DNA from: Nissolia schottii
Taxonomy: Eukaryota; Streptophyta; Magnoliopsida; Fabales; Fabaceae
Length of the DNA stretch: 64,000 nt
Direction: 5' to 3'
Assembly: GCA_003254905.1 (NCBI GenBank)
Contig: QANU01006283.1
Span: 388,779-452,778, forward strand
The notes below the pieces were generated by a model. That model was not told the origin of the DNA. It ran no database searches and worked only from the letters and a program-made list of their open reading frames with translations. The position numbers and the translations under genes were made by a program. Below are positions 23,001-32,765 of this stretch, in pieces (the stretch's first letter is position 1; each line of letters opens with the position of its first letter).

Positions 23001-24020
23001 AAGCAATCATAATTATAGTGAAATACATTACAGGCCACTTTGTGTTACCTAGAAAACCTTAGGAGCATGACATATAGGTCAATAATATTCTTCTCTGCAC
23101 GAAAGATATCAGCCTGAAATTTCAAAATCAATATTTGGAATTCAGAGGTCGTGGAGAGAGAAACTAAACAAAATGTGCAACTATCAAAAGAACAAAAAAT
23201 TGTTGACATAAAGAACAATTTAGTTATTATCCTTATGCCGCATAATATAACATTACTGTAAGGAAAAGGGAAATGTGAAAATAAGACGGTAACATTCATG
23301 CGCGCCATTTTTCATAGCACTCTCACATTTAAGGATCTCATCCTCATCTACAACATGATTGTAAATACTGAACATTGTCACTATGACAATAAGCATCCTA
23401 CATTCTCCAACTGATTTGAAGCTAGATGAGCATAGCCTATTATCCTTTCAAATTCTAATACAACACTACATTTGGTGATAATTGAGAGTATTTCGGAAGA
23501 AGCTATTTAGTTTTGCAACATGAAAAACCTCAGTAAACCCTTTTTCTTCTATCTCTCCCTCCTCCTTCAAATCCATAGAATCTATGAACTAAAAGCATTC
23601 AAATCCCATAAACAATTCAATAGAGAGGGAACCAAAAACTCCAATCAGGTGGACCAAACCTCAAAATTAGACCCTACCTCCCATGAAGGGTTCACTTACA
23701 ATTACATTCACACCAACACACAACCATAAAAATTCAGTGCAAAATATCGATTTCTATCAAGCATTAAAACCCATCTACAACCCCAAGTTCCCAAAATTGT
23801 TCCTATTCAATGCTAAAAGAAACCCTTCAAAACTCAAACTACAACGATAAGTCCCAAATAGCAAAATAGCAACAAATTGAAGAGCAATAGAAAGAAGAAG
23901 AACCTGTCTGAGGATGTTATCAGCGATCCGGTAGTAGAATCGCAGAGCGATCCGATTATCGACGTCGAGTTTCTGAGTGCTGGCGGCGATGCTGATCATG
24001 TCCGAAGAAGAAGACCTCAT
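17006..24020 (-). CDS. AMSH1: AMSH1-type deubiquitinase (JAMM/MPN+ metalloprotease), 14 exons
   Basis: Exons, in order: 23904-24020, 23049-23113, 22837-22912, 22575-22754, 22322-22416, 21980-22085, 21863-21909, 21252-21579, 20974-21063, 20560-20622, 20399-20473, 20109-20171, 17575-17627, 17006-17180. All borders are GT-AG and phases agree, giving 510 residues, close to the size of Arabidopsis AMSH1. Residues 1-110 form the helical MIT-like region (VDNRIALRFYYRIADNILRQ). A variable linker holds SRHSILGPNGL and the PSPPPVLAEVQ motif. The C-terminal JAMM domain has Glu359 and HTHPTQSCFMSSID (His414, His416, Ser424, Asp427) for the catalytic zinc, and Cys472, His478, His480 of the second zinc site. 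AMSH enzymes cleave Lys63-linked (and Lys48-linked) ubiquitin chains on cargo at ESCRT-III during endosomal sorting. The 2.5-kb intron 12 contains a LINE fragment and a tandem repeat. The start ATG has no upstream in-frame competitor. Confidence 0.93.
17667..17920. repeat. Three tandem units of about 84-90 bp in AMSH1 intron 12
   Basis: Units starting ATAAAGAAAC begin at 17667, 17757 and 17841. Each contains ACTTAGCTT and ATAGGT; the second lacks about 6 bases (a GCACAGC-like piece) present in the others. They lie entirely in the intron. Confidence 0.85.
18085..19810 (-). mobile_element. 5'-truncated LINE with broken reverse transcriptase
   Basis: Minus-strand fragments in order: RSYFQK-type upstream region (19574-19777, with ERWQSYFQKLFNEGHE), MVFIDLEKAYD and ITIGLHQGSTLSLYLFTLVLD (18873-19160), LVLDVL then GESREELNGKLELWTQALE and SKTEYMEY (18586-18870), and the tail LRWFGHVRRRPDKALGGRVDQM to LWHRLIHVADPT (18114-18395). 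These are the reverse transcriptase and C-terminal regions of plant non-LTR elements. Frames shift between blocks and stops occur, so it is dead. It ends in the (TTG)n-type tail at 18085-18100 on the plus strand. It is inserted in AMSH1 intron 12, in the same orientation as the gene. The catalytic FADD box falls in a damaged stretch near 18870. Confidence 0.9.
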
Positions 24021-24276
24021 TGTTCTTGTCTTCTCCTTCTGGTTTCAGCTTCTTCTTTCTAGAAACACAACAACAGCATCAACGGCATCGTTCAGGAAGA
24101 AACGAAGATGTAGTTGTTGCTGTTGTTGGTGAGGGAACTCGGATCGGTCGTCAATGGCGGGGGTTTGGATCAGGGAGAGGATGCGAGGAATTGCCAATGA
24201 AAGAGGGATTGTAATTTTGGTTTGTGGTGATGGCAATTGTGGAAATGCATGATCAGTTTAGGGGTCTGTTTGGTTG
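24021..24276 (-). promoter_or_regulatory. AMSH1 5' leader and proximal upstream region
   Basis: The 256 bases between the AMSH1 ATG and the first copy of the 152-bp duplication. The sequence near the ATG is rich in GAA/CAA units. No clear TATA box could be assigned. Confidence 0.4.
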
Positions 24277-24580
24277 GTCGAATGTCGCAATGCCCCTTTC
24301 GTTTTACCCCCCACCATTTTCTAAGCATTCACTTGAGAAGGTGGGTTCTAACATGGTACCCCATAATATGGATCATGTGATGGTCCCCCTATTTTAGAGA
24401 AAAAAAACATCCCTATAATTATCAACGTGTCGAATGTCGCAATGTCATTTTCCATTTTCCCCCACCTTTTTTCTAAGCATTCACTTGAGAAGGTGGGTTA
24501 TCGCAGGATATCCAATAAGATGGGTGCATGTGATGGTACCCCTACTTTGGAAAAAAAACATCCCCATAATTACCAACTTG
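24277..24580. repeat. 152-bp tandem duplication spanning the Pack-MULE left end
   Basis: GTCGAATGTCGCAATG begins at 24277 and again at 24429, and the block containing AAGCATTCACTTGAGAAGGT recurs at the same spacing. Each unit contains pre-insertion flank, the 9-bp ACTTGAGAA and the first part of the terminal inverted repeat, so the duplication probably arose after the transposon inserted. The second unit is more diverged near its TIR start. Confidence 0.8.
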
Positions 24581-25548
24581 TCACCGTGCCTCTCCCCATT
24601 AATATTTATGTTCTATTTGCAAACACAACCACATCATCTCCATAATTAAAGTTTTCCCCCTTGCAGCTCCATCATACCACAACCACATCATCCTCTCTCT
24701 GCTAGTGGCGTCGGCGCTGGCGTCGCCACCACCGCCACTGAGACCCCTAACCTCTAATGCCAACTATATTGCCACCACCACTGCATGACTACTTACCCCT
24801 CCCTGCACACGCATACTTGGTCAGTGGCTACCTACAACTTTCTACTTTCTCTGTCTCACATGCTGCAGACCGCCGCCGCCACAATGAATGTTGTCATCGC
24901 TGTCAGATCCGATGCACTCAACTTCGCCACTGTCCGCAACTCACTACAATGTCACTTTGCCTCTTCCTTGCCTCTCCTATTTTTCTTTTTTTTTTCTTTT
25001 TTTTATTTGATCTTGATGTTTGATTTTTGAATCCTAATATTTTGAGTTTGTACTTGAATTTGTATATTTGATTTTTTGGGTTTCTGATTTTATTGATATA
25101 TTTTGAATGAATTATATTTCTTCTTCCTGTTGGCTTAGAAATTGAACATGTCAATTTTAGGGTTTGGCGTTCAATTTCAATATTAATTGGTTGTGGTAAC
25201 TCGATTTTGGAATTTCTAGCATTCAATTTGGGATTATTTTGTTTTGTATTTGTATAGGTTTTGGAATTAGTTGGGAACGCAGCTAGGGACAACAAGAAAA
25301 ACTGGATTATTCAGACGCATGTTCTGCTTGCTGTGAGGAACGATGGGGAGCTCAAAAAATTGCTGGCAGGTGCGACCATTGCTAGGGGGCAAACGGCAAT
25401 TATGGGGATGATGCGGTTGTGTTTGCAAATAGATTAAGGGGGAAAGGCACAATGGCAGATTATTGGTAATCATGGGGATGTTTTTTCTGCAAAATAGGGG
25501 TACCATCACATGATACCCATGTTACGGGGCACCGTGTTAGAATCCACC
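24340..25548. mobile_element. Pack-MULE with histone H2A.W exon
   Basis: The ends are GGTGGGTTCTAACATGG on the left and, reverse-complemented, GGTGGATTCTAACACGG on the right. Inverted similarity extends about 170-180 bases (through CATGTGATGGTACCCCTA, AACATCCCCATAATTACCAA and TTTGCAAACACAACC). The element is bracketed by the 9-bp direct repeat ACTTGAGAA at 24331-24339 and 25549-25557, the length typical of Mutator-like insertions. Inside there is a GC-rich stretch of unknown origin (24680-24960), a T-rich intron-like stretch and an H2A exon. No transposase is present. It lies 0.3 kb upstream of the AMSH1 start codon. Confidence 0.85.
25258..25389 (+). pseudogene. Captured histone H2A.W exon fragment
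   Basis: Directly after a TTTGTATAG splice-acceptor-like sequence the plus strand encodes [19 protein letters not shown], then [19 protein letters not shown] and ATIARG. This aligns with the histone-fold alpha-2/alpha-3 part of plant H2A; DNKKN and HVLLA followed by LLAG match the H2A.W class better than canonical H2A. Changes such as NRIIPRH to NWIIQTH show loss of constraint. The N-terminal half and the C-terminal KSPKK tail of H2A.W are missing, so no functional histone is encoded. The preceding T-rich 250 bases look like the captured intron. Confidence 0.88.
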
Positions 25549-25557
25549 ACTTGAGAA

Positions 25558-28230
25558 ATACTTTTTGAGTTATCCTAATTACTACTTAACTTTCTGCAAT
25601 AATTCCTCGTTAAAAAGAGGTTTCATTTGACGCACAAATATTTTAAACGTTATTCTTGTTAATCTTTTTATCTAAAATGTTTATAAACTAATGATGGTAA
25701 CATTTAAAATGTTCATGAATTAAGTGGGGGCAACCAAGGACTAATTGGAGATCTTTCTTTGTTGAGGGATCAATATGAGCACAAATGAAAAAGTTCAGGG
25801 ACCAATAAGAGAATTTGTCCTTTGTAAAAGTTCTCTCTAAGAACGAAAAAGAATATGCAATCCAACAAATTGTTTTGTGAGAATGGATTCTCTCAGTGCG
25901 ATCTCTCATCATTAATTAAGGAGGTCGAACTCATACACAACATATATTACAAATAAATTAATAATATAAGATCACACTTTACTTGTCAATTGAAAAAATC
26001 CAATTGATAGTATTCATTCTTTTACTAACATTACACTTCATCCCAAATTATATACAAAATATACTCTATCCTAATTTTTTTATTGGGATTGATTATAATA
26101 ATTTGTTAAATTTCTATTTTCATTTTCATTTGAAACTGTAGGGCCAACTTTATGCTTCTTCTGCCCACATGGCTTAAGTTAAGTGAGAGCAAGAGCAAGC
26201 CAGCTACATTTTCAATGAAAAATCTAAGGTTCAAACTCTAGATAAGACAATCGTTAGGATAAACTATAGAAACACCTAGCTAATAGATTTGTATCAGAAC
26301 AATGCCTATTGAAATACCCTGCTTTAAAGACCTAAAAAAATTGCTAATTCTATATTGAGCATTATTATTGATTAGAGAAGCCCTAAATTTTATTCTTCCT
26401 CTTATGAACTTGGGTTAAGTTCAACAAATTTCAGATTTAATATTAATATTTAATTATAATACATTTTAGAAGAAAAAATATGAGAAAATGTTGCTAGGTT
26501 ATAGAAAAAGAGTTTAATTTTGATACATTAACAGCAGTCGTCCAATCAATTACTTTTATTTAGATAACTTTTTAAGGATTTGCTAATGTGTTAATATATA
26601 ATTGGATTGCAATGTAAAATTCATTTCCATTGTTGTTAATGGATTCTAATTAAATCCTATAGAAAATTGCCAAATATATAGATGTTACTTAGATATTGTT
26701 GGCACCATAAAATATAGATTTAGGCCCTGATGATGGTTAGGCATAAAATTACATAACCCAAGAAAAGCCTAGTGCATGTAAAGGACAAAGAATAGAGCCG
26801 AAATACGTTGCTTGACCGAGGATCATCATCTCAAAATTGCCAATATTAATCTTGAATCAACTAATGTTATTTAAATTCAAGTTACTTGGTTGCTGAGTTG
26901 CATAAGCTTAAGTGTGTTAGTTAGCGGCAATGGTTATATGGTTTAGGTACATAATGTCATTGAATTTTGGAGTCATATAAACATTCACAAACTGACATTA
27001 AAATCTGAACAATGACACTTGCCTACATGGAAGCGGTAACGAGCAAGAGTCTCCAACTTGATTCAACGTAGCCGAGAAGAGCTGATTCAAGTTGAATCTC
27101 TGCATTAGAGTTAGCCAAATTACATGATCAAACTAAAACACACTCGGAGTTTGGTTATAATGCGTTGTCATCAAATCAAATTTTGAGCAAAAATAATTGA
27201 TTATCTTACGCACTATTTTAAAAATCATGCCTATAGAATGACAATCACTCACTACTTTAAAAGTGAGTGGATAGCAATCAAACTTATAAAGGATTAAAGT
27301 ATGGTGGATTCGGTGTCCCTGGGGTACCATGCCCTCTCAATCAAAAAATATAATTTAACATTGTATTAACGTAGACATTATTAAATAATGATAAGAATGT
27401 TCACAATAAAAACTTAATTTAAGTTTAGTTACATAATTTTTTCAATTTTTATTTTTAAAAATAAAATTCCCAAATTTAAACTAAAAATATTTTTAAAAAA
27501 ATCTAAATAACCATGTAATTCGATTTTTGAATATAAAAATTAGAGAAACTATGTAACCAAACATAAATGAAGGTATTATTATTAATATTTGACAATTTTT
27601 AAGTTGCTACAGTACTAAATCAAATTTTTTAAAAAGAGAGGGTGTGATGCACCTAAGAATCCACCTAAAAGTATACAAAATCAAAACATTAGAAAAATGA
27701 TATTTGAACAATCAAAAGTGTTGATAACCCAATAACCACACTCACAATGATGTGCTCGTTTGTTTTCGCCTTTCTTTGTAATAGATGTCACTCGAGTCAC
27801 ATTCTAGTGAAGAAGGCGCAATTACTTGACACACAAGTTTCCCATTTCTGTTGCTAGTTAGTTTTTCTTTCAAAAGTTTCTTTTCTATATCTTGTGTGTA
27901 CAAGCCTAGCTGAGGTCACAGTTTTAACATGGTAAATTCTGTCTTTTCTATAGCTTTGTGTGTTGAGCTTCCCCCCAATTTTTCTCTTTTTCTTCTCCTT
28001 AATCTCATTAATCATCTCGAGCTATTGTGCTCTCATTCATGGCGAATCTTCAACCACAAGATCCCATCTCGAGAACATTCCTTTGTTTGCTTGATCTTGG
28101 GATCGCTGCAAAACATTCATCCTTGCTTGGCTCTCCAATTCTCTTGATTCTGAGATCATGTAGAGCATATATAATGTGGATCGGCATTGCGGCTGATCAC
28201 TAGAATAATTTCAAGCGTGGATACCATCTG
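25558..28230. other. AT-rich intergenic spacer
   Basis: No coding region recognised. Repetitive-looking AT-rich stretches occur, and near 27900-27960 there is a short block (CTATAGCTTTGTGTGT) that recurs at 29437, beside the copia remnants. Confidence 0.35.
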
Positions 28231-28289
28231 CAGGTGATCCCTATCATATTGCTATGCTTCAGGAGAATATGTTCTCCCATCTTCAAGGT

Positions 28290-29400
28290 GATGTTTATGA
28301 TACTTCCTAACTATTACACTGATCAGTTGAGGATCATCTTATCGGGTGAACTTGATAATTCTAGACTTATTCCCTCTTGTGCTTGTGTTGGTACATGTAA
28401 TTGTGGTTTAGGTGTTGTTAGAAATTATCAAGCTCATGACTATATATGTCATTAGATTTCTTAGAGGGATAAACGATAAATATAGTGGGTTTCGGTCTAA
28501 GATCATGCATGCTTATGGAACCCAGGACTGATATTGACAACACCCAGTTTTTTTAGAATCTAATAATGTGTTGTATGCTAGTTCTAATCAAGGACAGTGT
28601 GCTGATTCTCGAGGTCAGTCCAATGGTAGAGGCCTTAGAGGAAGCTCTTTAAAAGCCCCTGCCTAAGTCTTCTGGTTCTGGAATTCAGCTCTATGCAATG
28701 TACCAATTATGGCAAGAAAGGCCACCTTGTTGAATATTCTTGTTTCCAAATTATTGGGTATCCTGCTCGTTAGAACAAGAAATCAGCCAACAATTAATGT
28801 TACTGTTGATGCTGATCTTGAATTCTTGTTTAAGTTGGCAGTGTGACTTCTCATAAGGAGTTGAGTGATGGTCCAAGTTTCTCCTTTACTCAGGAGCAAT
28901 ATATATGTTGCCCTCATGGCCTTAATCCAACCTCATTCATCACAGGTTCCCTCACAGCACACCACCAACAACATCATTTGTCCTTGATCCAAAACCACTA
29001 GGTATTTCCAATATTTTAGTTTGTCACTTATCCAATTTTAACTCCTGGATTGTAGATACAGATGCAACTTATCATATTTCTCATTTCTTATCTGATTTGT
29101 AGTCATGTAGATATGTAAAATCTGTCCTTATTATGCTTCCCAGTGGCAGTACCATTATTACAAACATTGATACTACTGGATTTTTCTCTTAGTATTTTTA
29201 CCTAACTTATGTTTTATATTTGCCATCATTTACTTTCAACCTCATTTTTTTTTATACTGTGACAATAGATCTTCACTCCGCATAGCCAACAATTCAGTTT
29301 TCTACCAACACACCAAACATATAGTAATCGATTGTTATTTGGTTCATGACAAATTGGAGGTCGGTCTCCTCACATTGTCCCCCCATCTTTGTTAACTAAG
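28290..29400 (+). pseudogene. Decayed Ty1/copia fragment: gag, zinc knuckle, protease, RNase H end
   Basis: Plus-strand blocks in order: YYTDQLRIILSGELDNSRLI and NYQAHDYICH (gag-like, 28300-28455), a degenerate zinc knuckle CTNYGKKGHLVEYCFQIIGYP at about 28700, WIVDTDATYHISHFLSDL near 29040 (copia protease, with D for G in the usual DTGA), and NNSVFYQHTKHIVIDCYLVH near 29300 (the RNase H C-terminal region). Stops and frameshifts occur between blocks. Integrase and reverse transcriptase are absent between protease and RNase H, so a large internal deletion has occurred. Confidence 0.8.
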
Positions 29401-29614
29401 AATGATTGCATTAAAAAATTCTCTCTCATTTCTATAGCTTTGTGTGTAGAAGCCTTAGTTCAGTTTATAGTTTTAATAATAGACGCTACATTTTTTTTTT
29501 GTGAATATGGTTGTAAAATTGTCTGATACTTATAGTTGTTGAAATAACAACGTAACTTTACCTTTTGTGTGCATTTGATTGTACTTTCCACTTTAGTCTT
29601 TACATACCTGTATT

Positions 29615-29839
29615 TATTAGAGTAATAAATGTATTTTCATTCCTTTCTATTTAACCATTGGTTTGTTATAGTAGTTAGAATAACAGAAATAGTTAGTTTA
29701 GTTTGTTAGTTTTCTGTTATTGTTAGTTACATTGCTGGTAGTAAAACAGTTGAACTGATGTATGTATATATATGGCTTGCACCAGTTGCTTGTAAGCCAA
29801 GTAATTCAGTTTTCATTCATTCATTCTTGAGACTCAATA
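29615..29839 (+). repeat. 5' LTR of copia element
   Basis: Starts TATTAGAGTAATAAATG and ends GAGACTCAATA. It is followed by TGGTATTTGAAG, a degenerate form of the initiator-tRNA primer-binding site TGGTATCAGAGC. It is preceded by GTATT. Confidence 0.9.
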
Positions 29840-30199
29840 TGGTATTTGAAGTTCTTTTTCCGCATCTCATCTCTCGATCATGCTTTCTTATCTCTGCTCC
29901 CTCAAGCGACGATTCTGCAGAAACCTCATGAACTTTATCAGTTCTCGAGTCTCCTTCTTGCGTTTTCAATAAGCATTTGAGGTAGTTTTCACCCGATTCT
30001 CAGGTTCTTGATAAGGAAGCTTGTTGGGAATTGAATCATATTACAGTTTTCATACATCCATTTACTCAATGCATATGAATTATCAATTCTTTGATTCCTC
30101 GCCACCAGTTCTTATCTTATTCATCTCTTTCAAACATGAAAAGATCACTCGGTTCCATTTGTCATTTTGTCAATCTCTTGTACAAACTAACAAAGAAAA

Positions 30200-31143
30200 C
30201 CGATATATGATTTCAGGTGTTAAAACGACTAATAACCCTATCTCTAGCAATTAGGAATATTAGATGATTTGACCTAGTTCCAACTTAATGATGCAGTTTT
30301 CACTCACAACAATCGAGTTTTAGGTAGCTAAACTAAAACAAGCATTAAGCGTAAGATCAATTCATGTAAATCAGAGAAATCGATAGATTTATACATACAA
30401 GAGTTATATGGATACAATCACACCATAATATTCATCAAAATCCCAACAATAAGAGGATTACAAATCCATCTTACAAAAAGAAATCAAAGGGCAGGGTGAT
30501 GGATGCTCACCATGACACGTTCTCACGCTGCCATGGTAAGTGCCGTCATGCTCCTCGACAAATTTTGGCTCCTTCTCCAACTTCCTCTTTGAAGTCTAAG
30601 GCTCTCTATATGTGAAGTGTTCTGTATATGTGAATTTTGGTGAAGCTCCCCGAATGCTGAATGCTCATGTCCTTTTATAGGGAAAATCTACTCTCAACAC
30701 TGAGCGGTTTGCCTAGGTAGTTGAGCGGCCTTGGCGGTTAAGTTTTCTTTGCCATGAAGCTTTCTCAGTCTAAAAAGGAAGCTCGACCCTATCTGTCAGA
30801 GCGCTGAGCGGTTTGTAGGGCAGTTTGGGATTGCTTCACTCTTAAGTTACTTCAGTCTTAAGCAATTCCATTTGAGACAGAGGTCGCTCAGTGGCTCCTC
30901 AAGGTCGCTAAGCGAACTGGAGCTTCATTAGGTTGCTCACTTCTTGTTGTTTCTAATTCCTTTGCTCCGTACCTCTTATTCCTGTAGGATTTTAACAAGA
31001 ATTGCATTATTTCGCTCATATGAATCCATTATCTTGATTATACTAAATTCATACAAAAGTGGGGAAATTGGTTAGTGAATTCATATAAAACAATGCAGAT
31101 AAGTGTCATTTTAACCTATGAAAATACCAAAAGATGACACTTA
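30200..31143 (-). mobile_element. Gypsy-type LTR sequence nested in the copia element
   Basis: Between the copia leader and its reverse transcriptase lies sequence reading on the minus strand as TAATAAGTGTCATCTTTTGG at one end, with a TATA-like CTATAAAAGG (about 30674-30683) and gene-free AT-rich remainder. It resembles the LTRs at 1-1390 and near 50 kb in order and orientation. The right edge at 31143 is firm because copia coding resumes with VYKTKHKSDGS. The left edge is uncertain by 100-200 bases. Whether it is a solo LTR is not proven. Confidence 0.5.
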
Positions 31144-31146
31144 TTA

Positions 31147-32533
31147 GTATACAAAACCAAGCATAAATCAGATGGAAGCATTGATAGATATAAAGCTCGT
31201 TTGGTGGCTAAGGGCTACACACAACAAGCTAGGATTGACTTTCAAGATATCTTTTCTCCTATAGCCAAGCTCACTTCAGTCAGAATTTTTCTCACCACTG
31301 CTGCAACTAAAGGCTGGCATTTCTTACAATTAGAAATCAACAATGCCTTTCTTAATGGAGATCTTGTTGAGGAAGTCTATATGGAAAAGCCTTTAGGTTA
31401 TCACAAAGAGGGGGAGCATCTTGTTTACAGGTTGAAAAAATCCATATATGGATCGAGACAAGCTTAAAGACAATGGTTCACAAAATTTTCAACTTCTCTG
31501 ATCAACAATGGCTTTATTCAGTCTAGAAATGATTACTCATTGTTCACTCAAGGTTCAAGAGATTCCTTGGTGGTTCTTTTAGTATATGTTGATGATATAA
31601 TTGTTGCTAGTGCATCATAGTCAAGAATTCTTCAAGTCCAGCAGTAGCTAGAGAACCTATTCAAGTTGAAAATCCTTGGTGACCTCAAATACTTCGTAGA
31701 CTTGAAATAGCCAAATCCCCTACTGGAATTTTGCTATCTCAGCACAAGTACACTCTAAATTTACTAGTTGATACAAGGTTTCTTGATGCTAAACCTGAAC
31801 TTTTGCCAATGGAGCCAAAGCTTACACTATCCAATGATGATGGAGATCCTTTAAAAGATCCTTCACAATATAGAAAATGATTGGTAGGCTTATGTATCTT
31901 ACTATTTCAAGGTCGGACATTTGTTTTGCAGTCAACAAATTAAGCCAACATATGACTAATCCTAAATCCACTCATCTTGCTCTCCATCATTTGCTTCGGT
32001 ATTTTAAAAAATCTTCAGGCCAAGGCATTCTGTCTTCTGTTGCATTTTCCCTTTGATTGCAGGCTTATGTGGATGCAGATTGGGGGTGGCTGCAAAGACT
32101 GCAAGCGCAATACCATTGGTTTTTGTGTGTTCATTAGTGATTCATTGGTGTCAAGGAAGTTCAAGAAACAAGCCACCGTGTCTCGATCTTCTGCTGAAGC
32201 TGAATACAGGGCCTTAGCCAATGGCACAAGTGAAATTGTTTGACTTCAAAGTTTTCTCCTAGACTTTGAAATCACCATTGGTCGTGCCTCAGTTTTTTGT
32301 GACAATCAAGTTGCCATTGCCATTGCCACTAATCCGGCTTTCTTTGAGCATTCCAAGCATATCAAAATTAGTTGTCACTTAACAAGGGACAAAGTCAATG
32401 AAGGCGCAATCGTACTCATTCATGTTAAATTAAAAGATCAGGTTGTAGATCTTTTGACAAAGGCAATCCCAAGGCCTTTGTTCGAACATTTAGTCTACAA
32501 GTTGGGAATTCTCAATATATATTCTCCAACTTG
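31147..32533 (+). pseudogene. Copia reverse transcriptase/RNase H pseudogene
   Basis: The frame opens KHKSDGSIDRYKARLVAKGY and continues IDFQDIFSPIAKLTSVRIFL, NNAFLNGDLVEEVYMEKP (31201-31467). It then has stops while still showing [14 protein letters not shown] (the YVDD polymerase box, near 31590), VDADWGGCKDCKRNTIGFCV and SRSSAEAEYRALA (RNase H, 31990-32243), FEHSKHIKISCHL and DLLTKAIPRPLFEHL. Many stops and frameshifts make it non-functional. Confidence 0.93.
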
Positions 32534-32541
32534 AGGGGGAA

Positions 32542-32760
32542 TATTAGAGTGATGAATGTATTTTCATTCCTTTCTATTTAACCATTGGTTTGTTATAGTA
32601 GTTAGAATAACAGAGATGGTTAGTTGAGTTTGTTAGTTTTCTGTTATTGTTAGTTACATTGGTGTTAGTAAAAGCTGAACTGATGTATGTATATATATGG
32701 CTTGCACCAGTTGCTTGTGAGCTAAGTAATTCAGTTTTCATTCATTCTTGAAACTCAATA
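32542..32760 (+). repeat. 3' LTR of copia element
   Basis: Starts TATTAGAGTGATGAATG and ends GAAACTCAATA. It is followed directly by the target-site copy GTATT. Confidence 0.9.
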
Positions 32761-32765
32761 GTATT

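Larger units (their letters stand above)
29615..32760 (+). mobile_element. Ty1/copia retrotransposon, internally deleted, with both LTRs
   Basis: LTRs at 29615-29839 and 32542-32760 differ by about 11 substitutions plus two small indels in a hand alignment. A 5-bp target-site duplication GTATT lies at 29610-29614 and 32761-32765. The polypurine tract TTGAGGGGGAA precedes the 3' LTR. The total of 3.1 kb is short for the family because gag, protease and integrase are missing; a gypsy-type LTR sequence occupies that place. It is not capable of autonomous movement. Confidence 0.9.

Noticed and set aside
24757..25030. Protein-coding gene in the GC-rich part of the Pack-MULE
   Set aside because: Two overlapping frames of similar length without motifs or splice logic; more likely captured or random GC-rich sequence.
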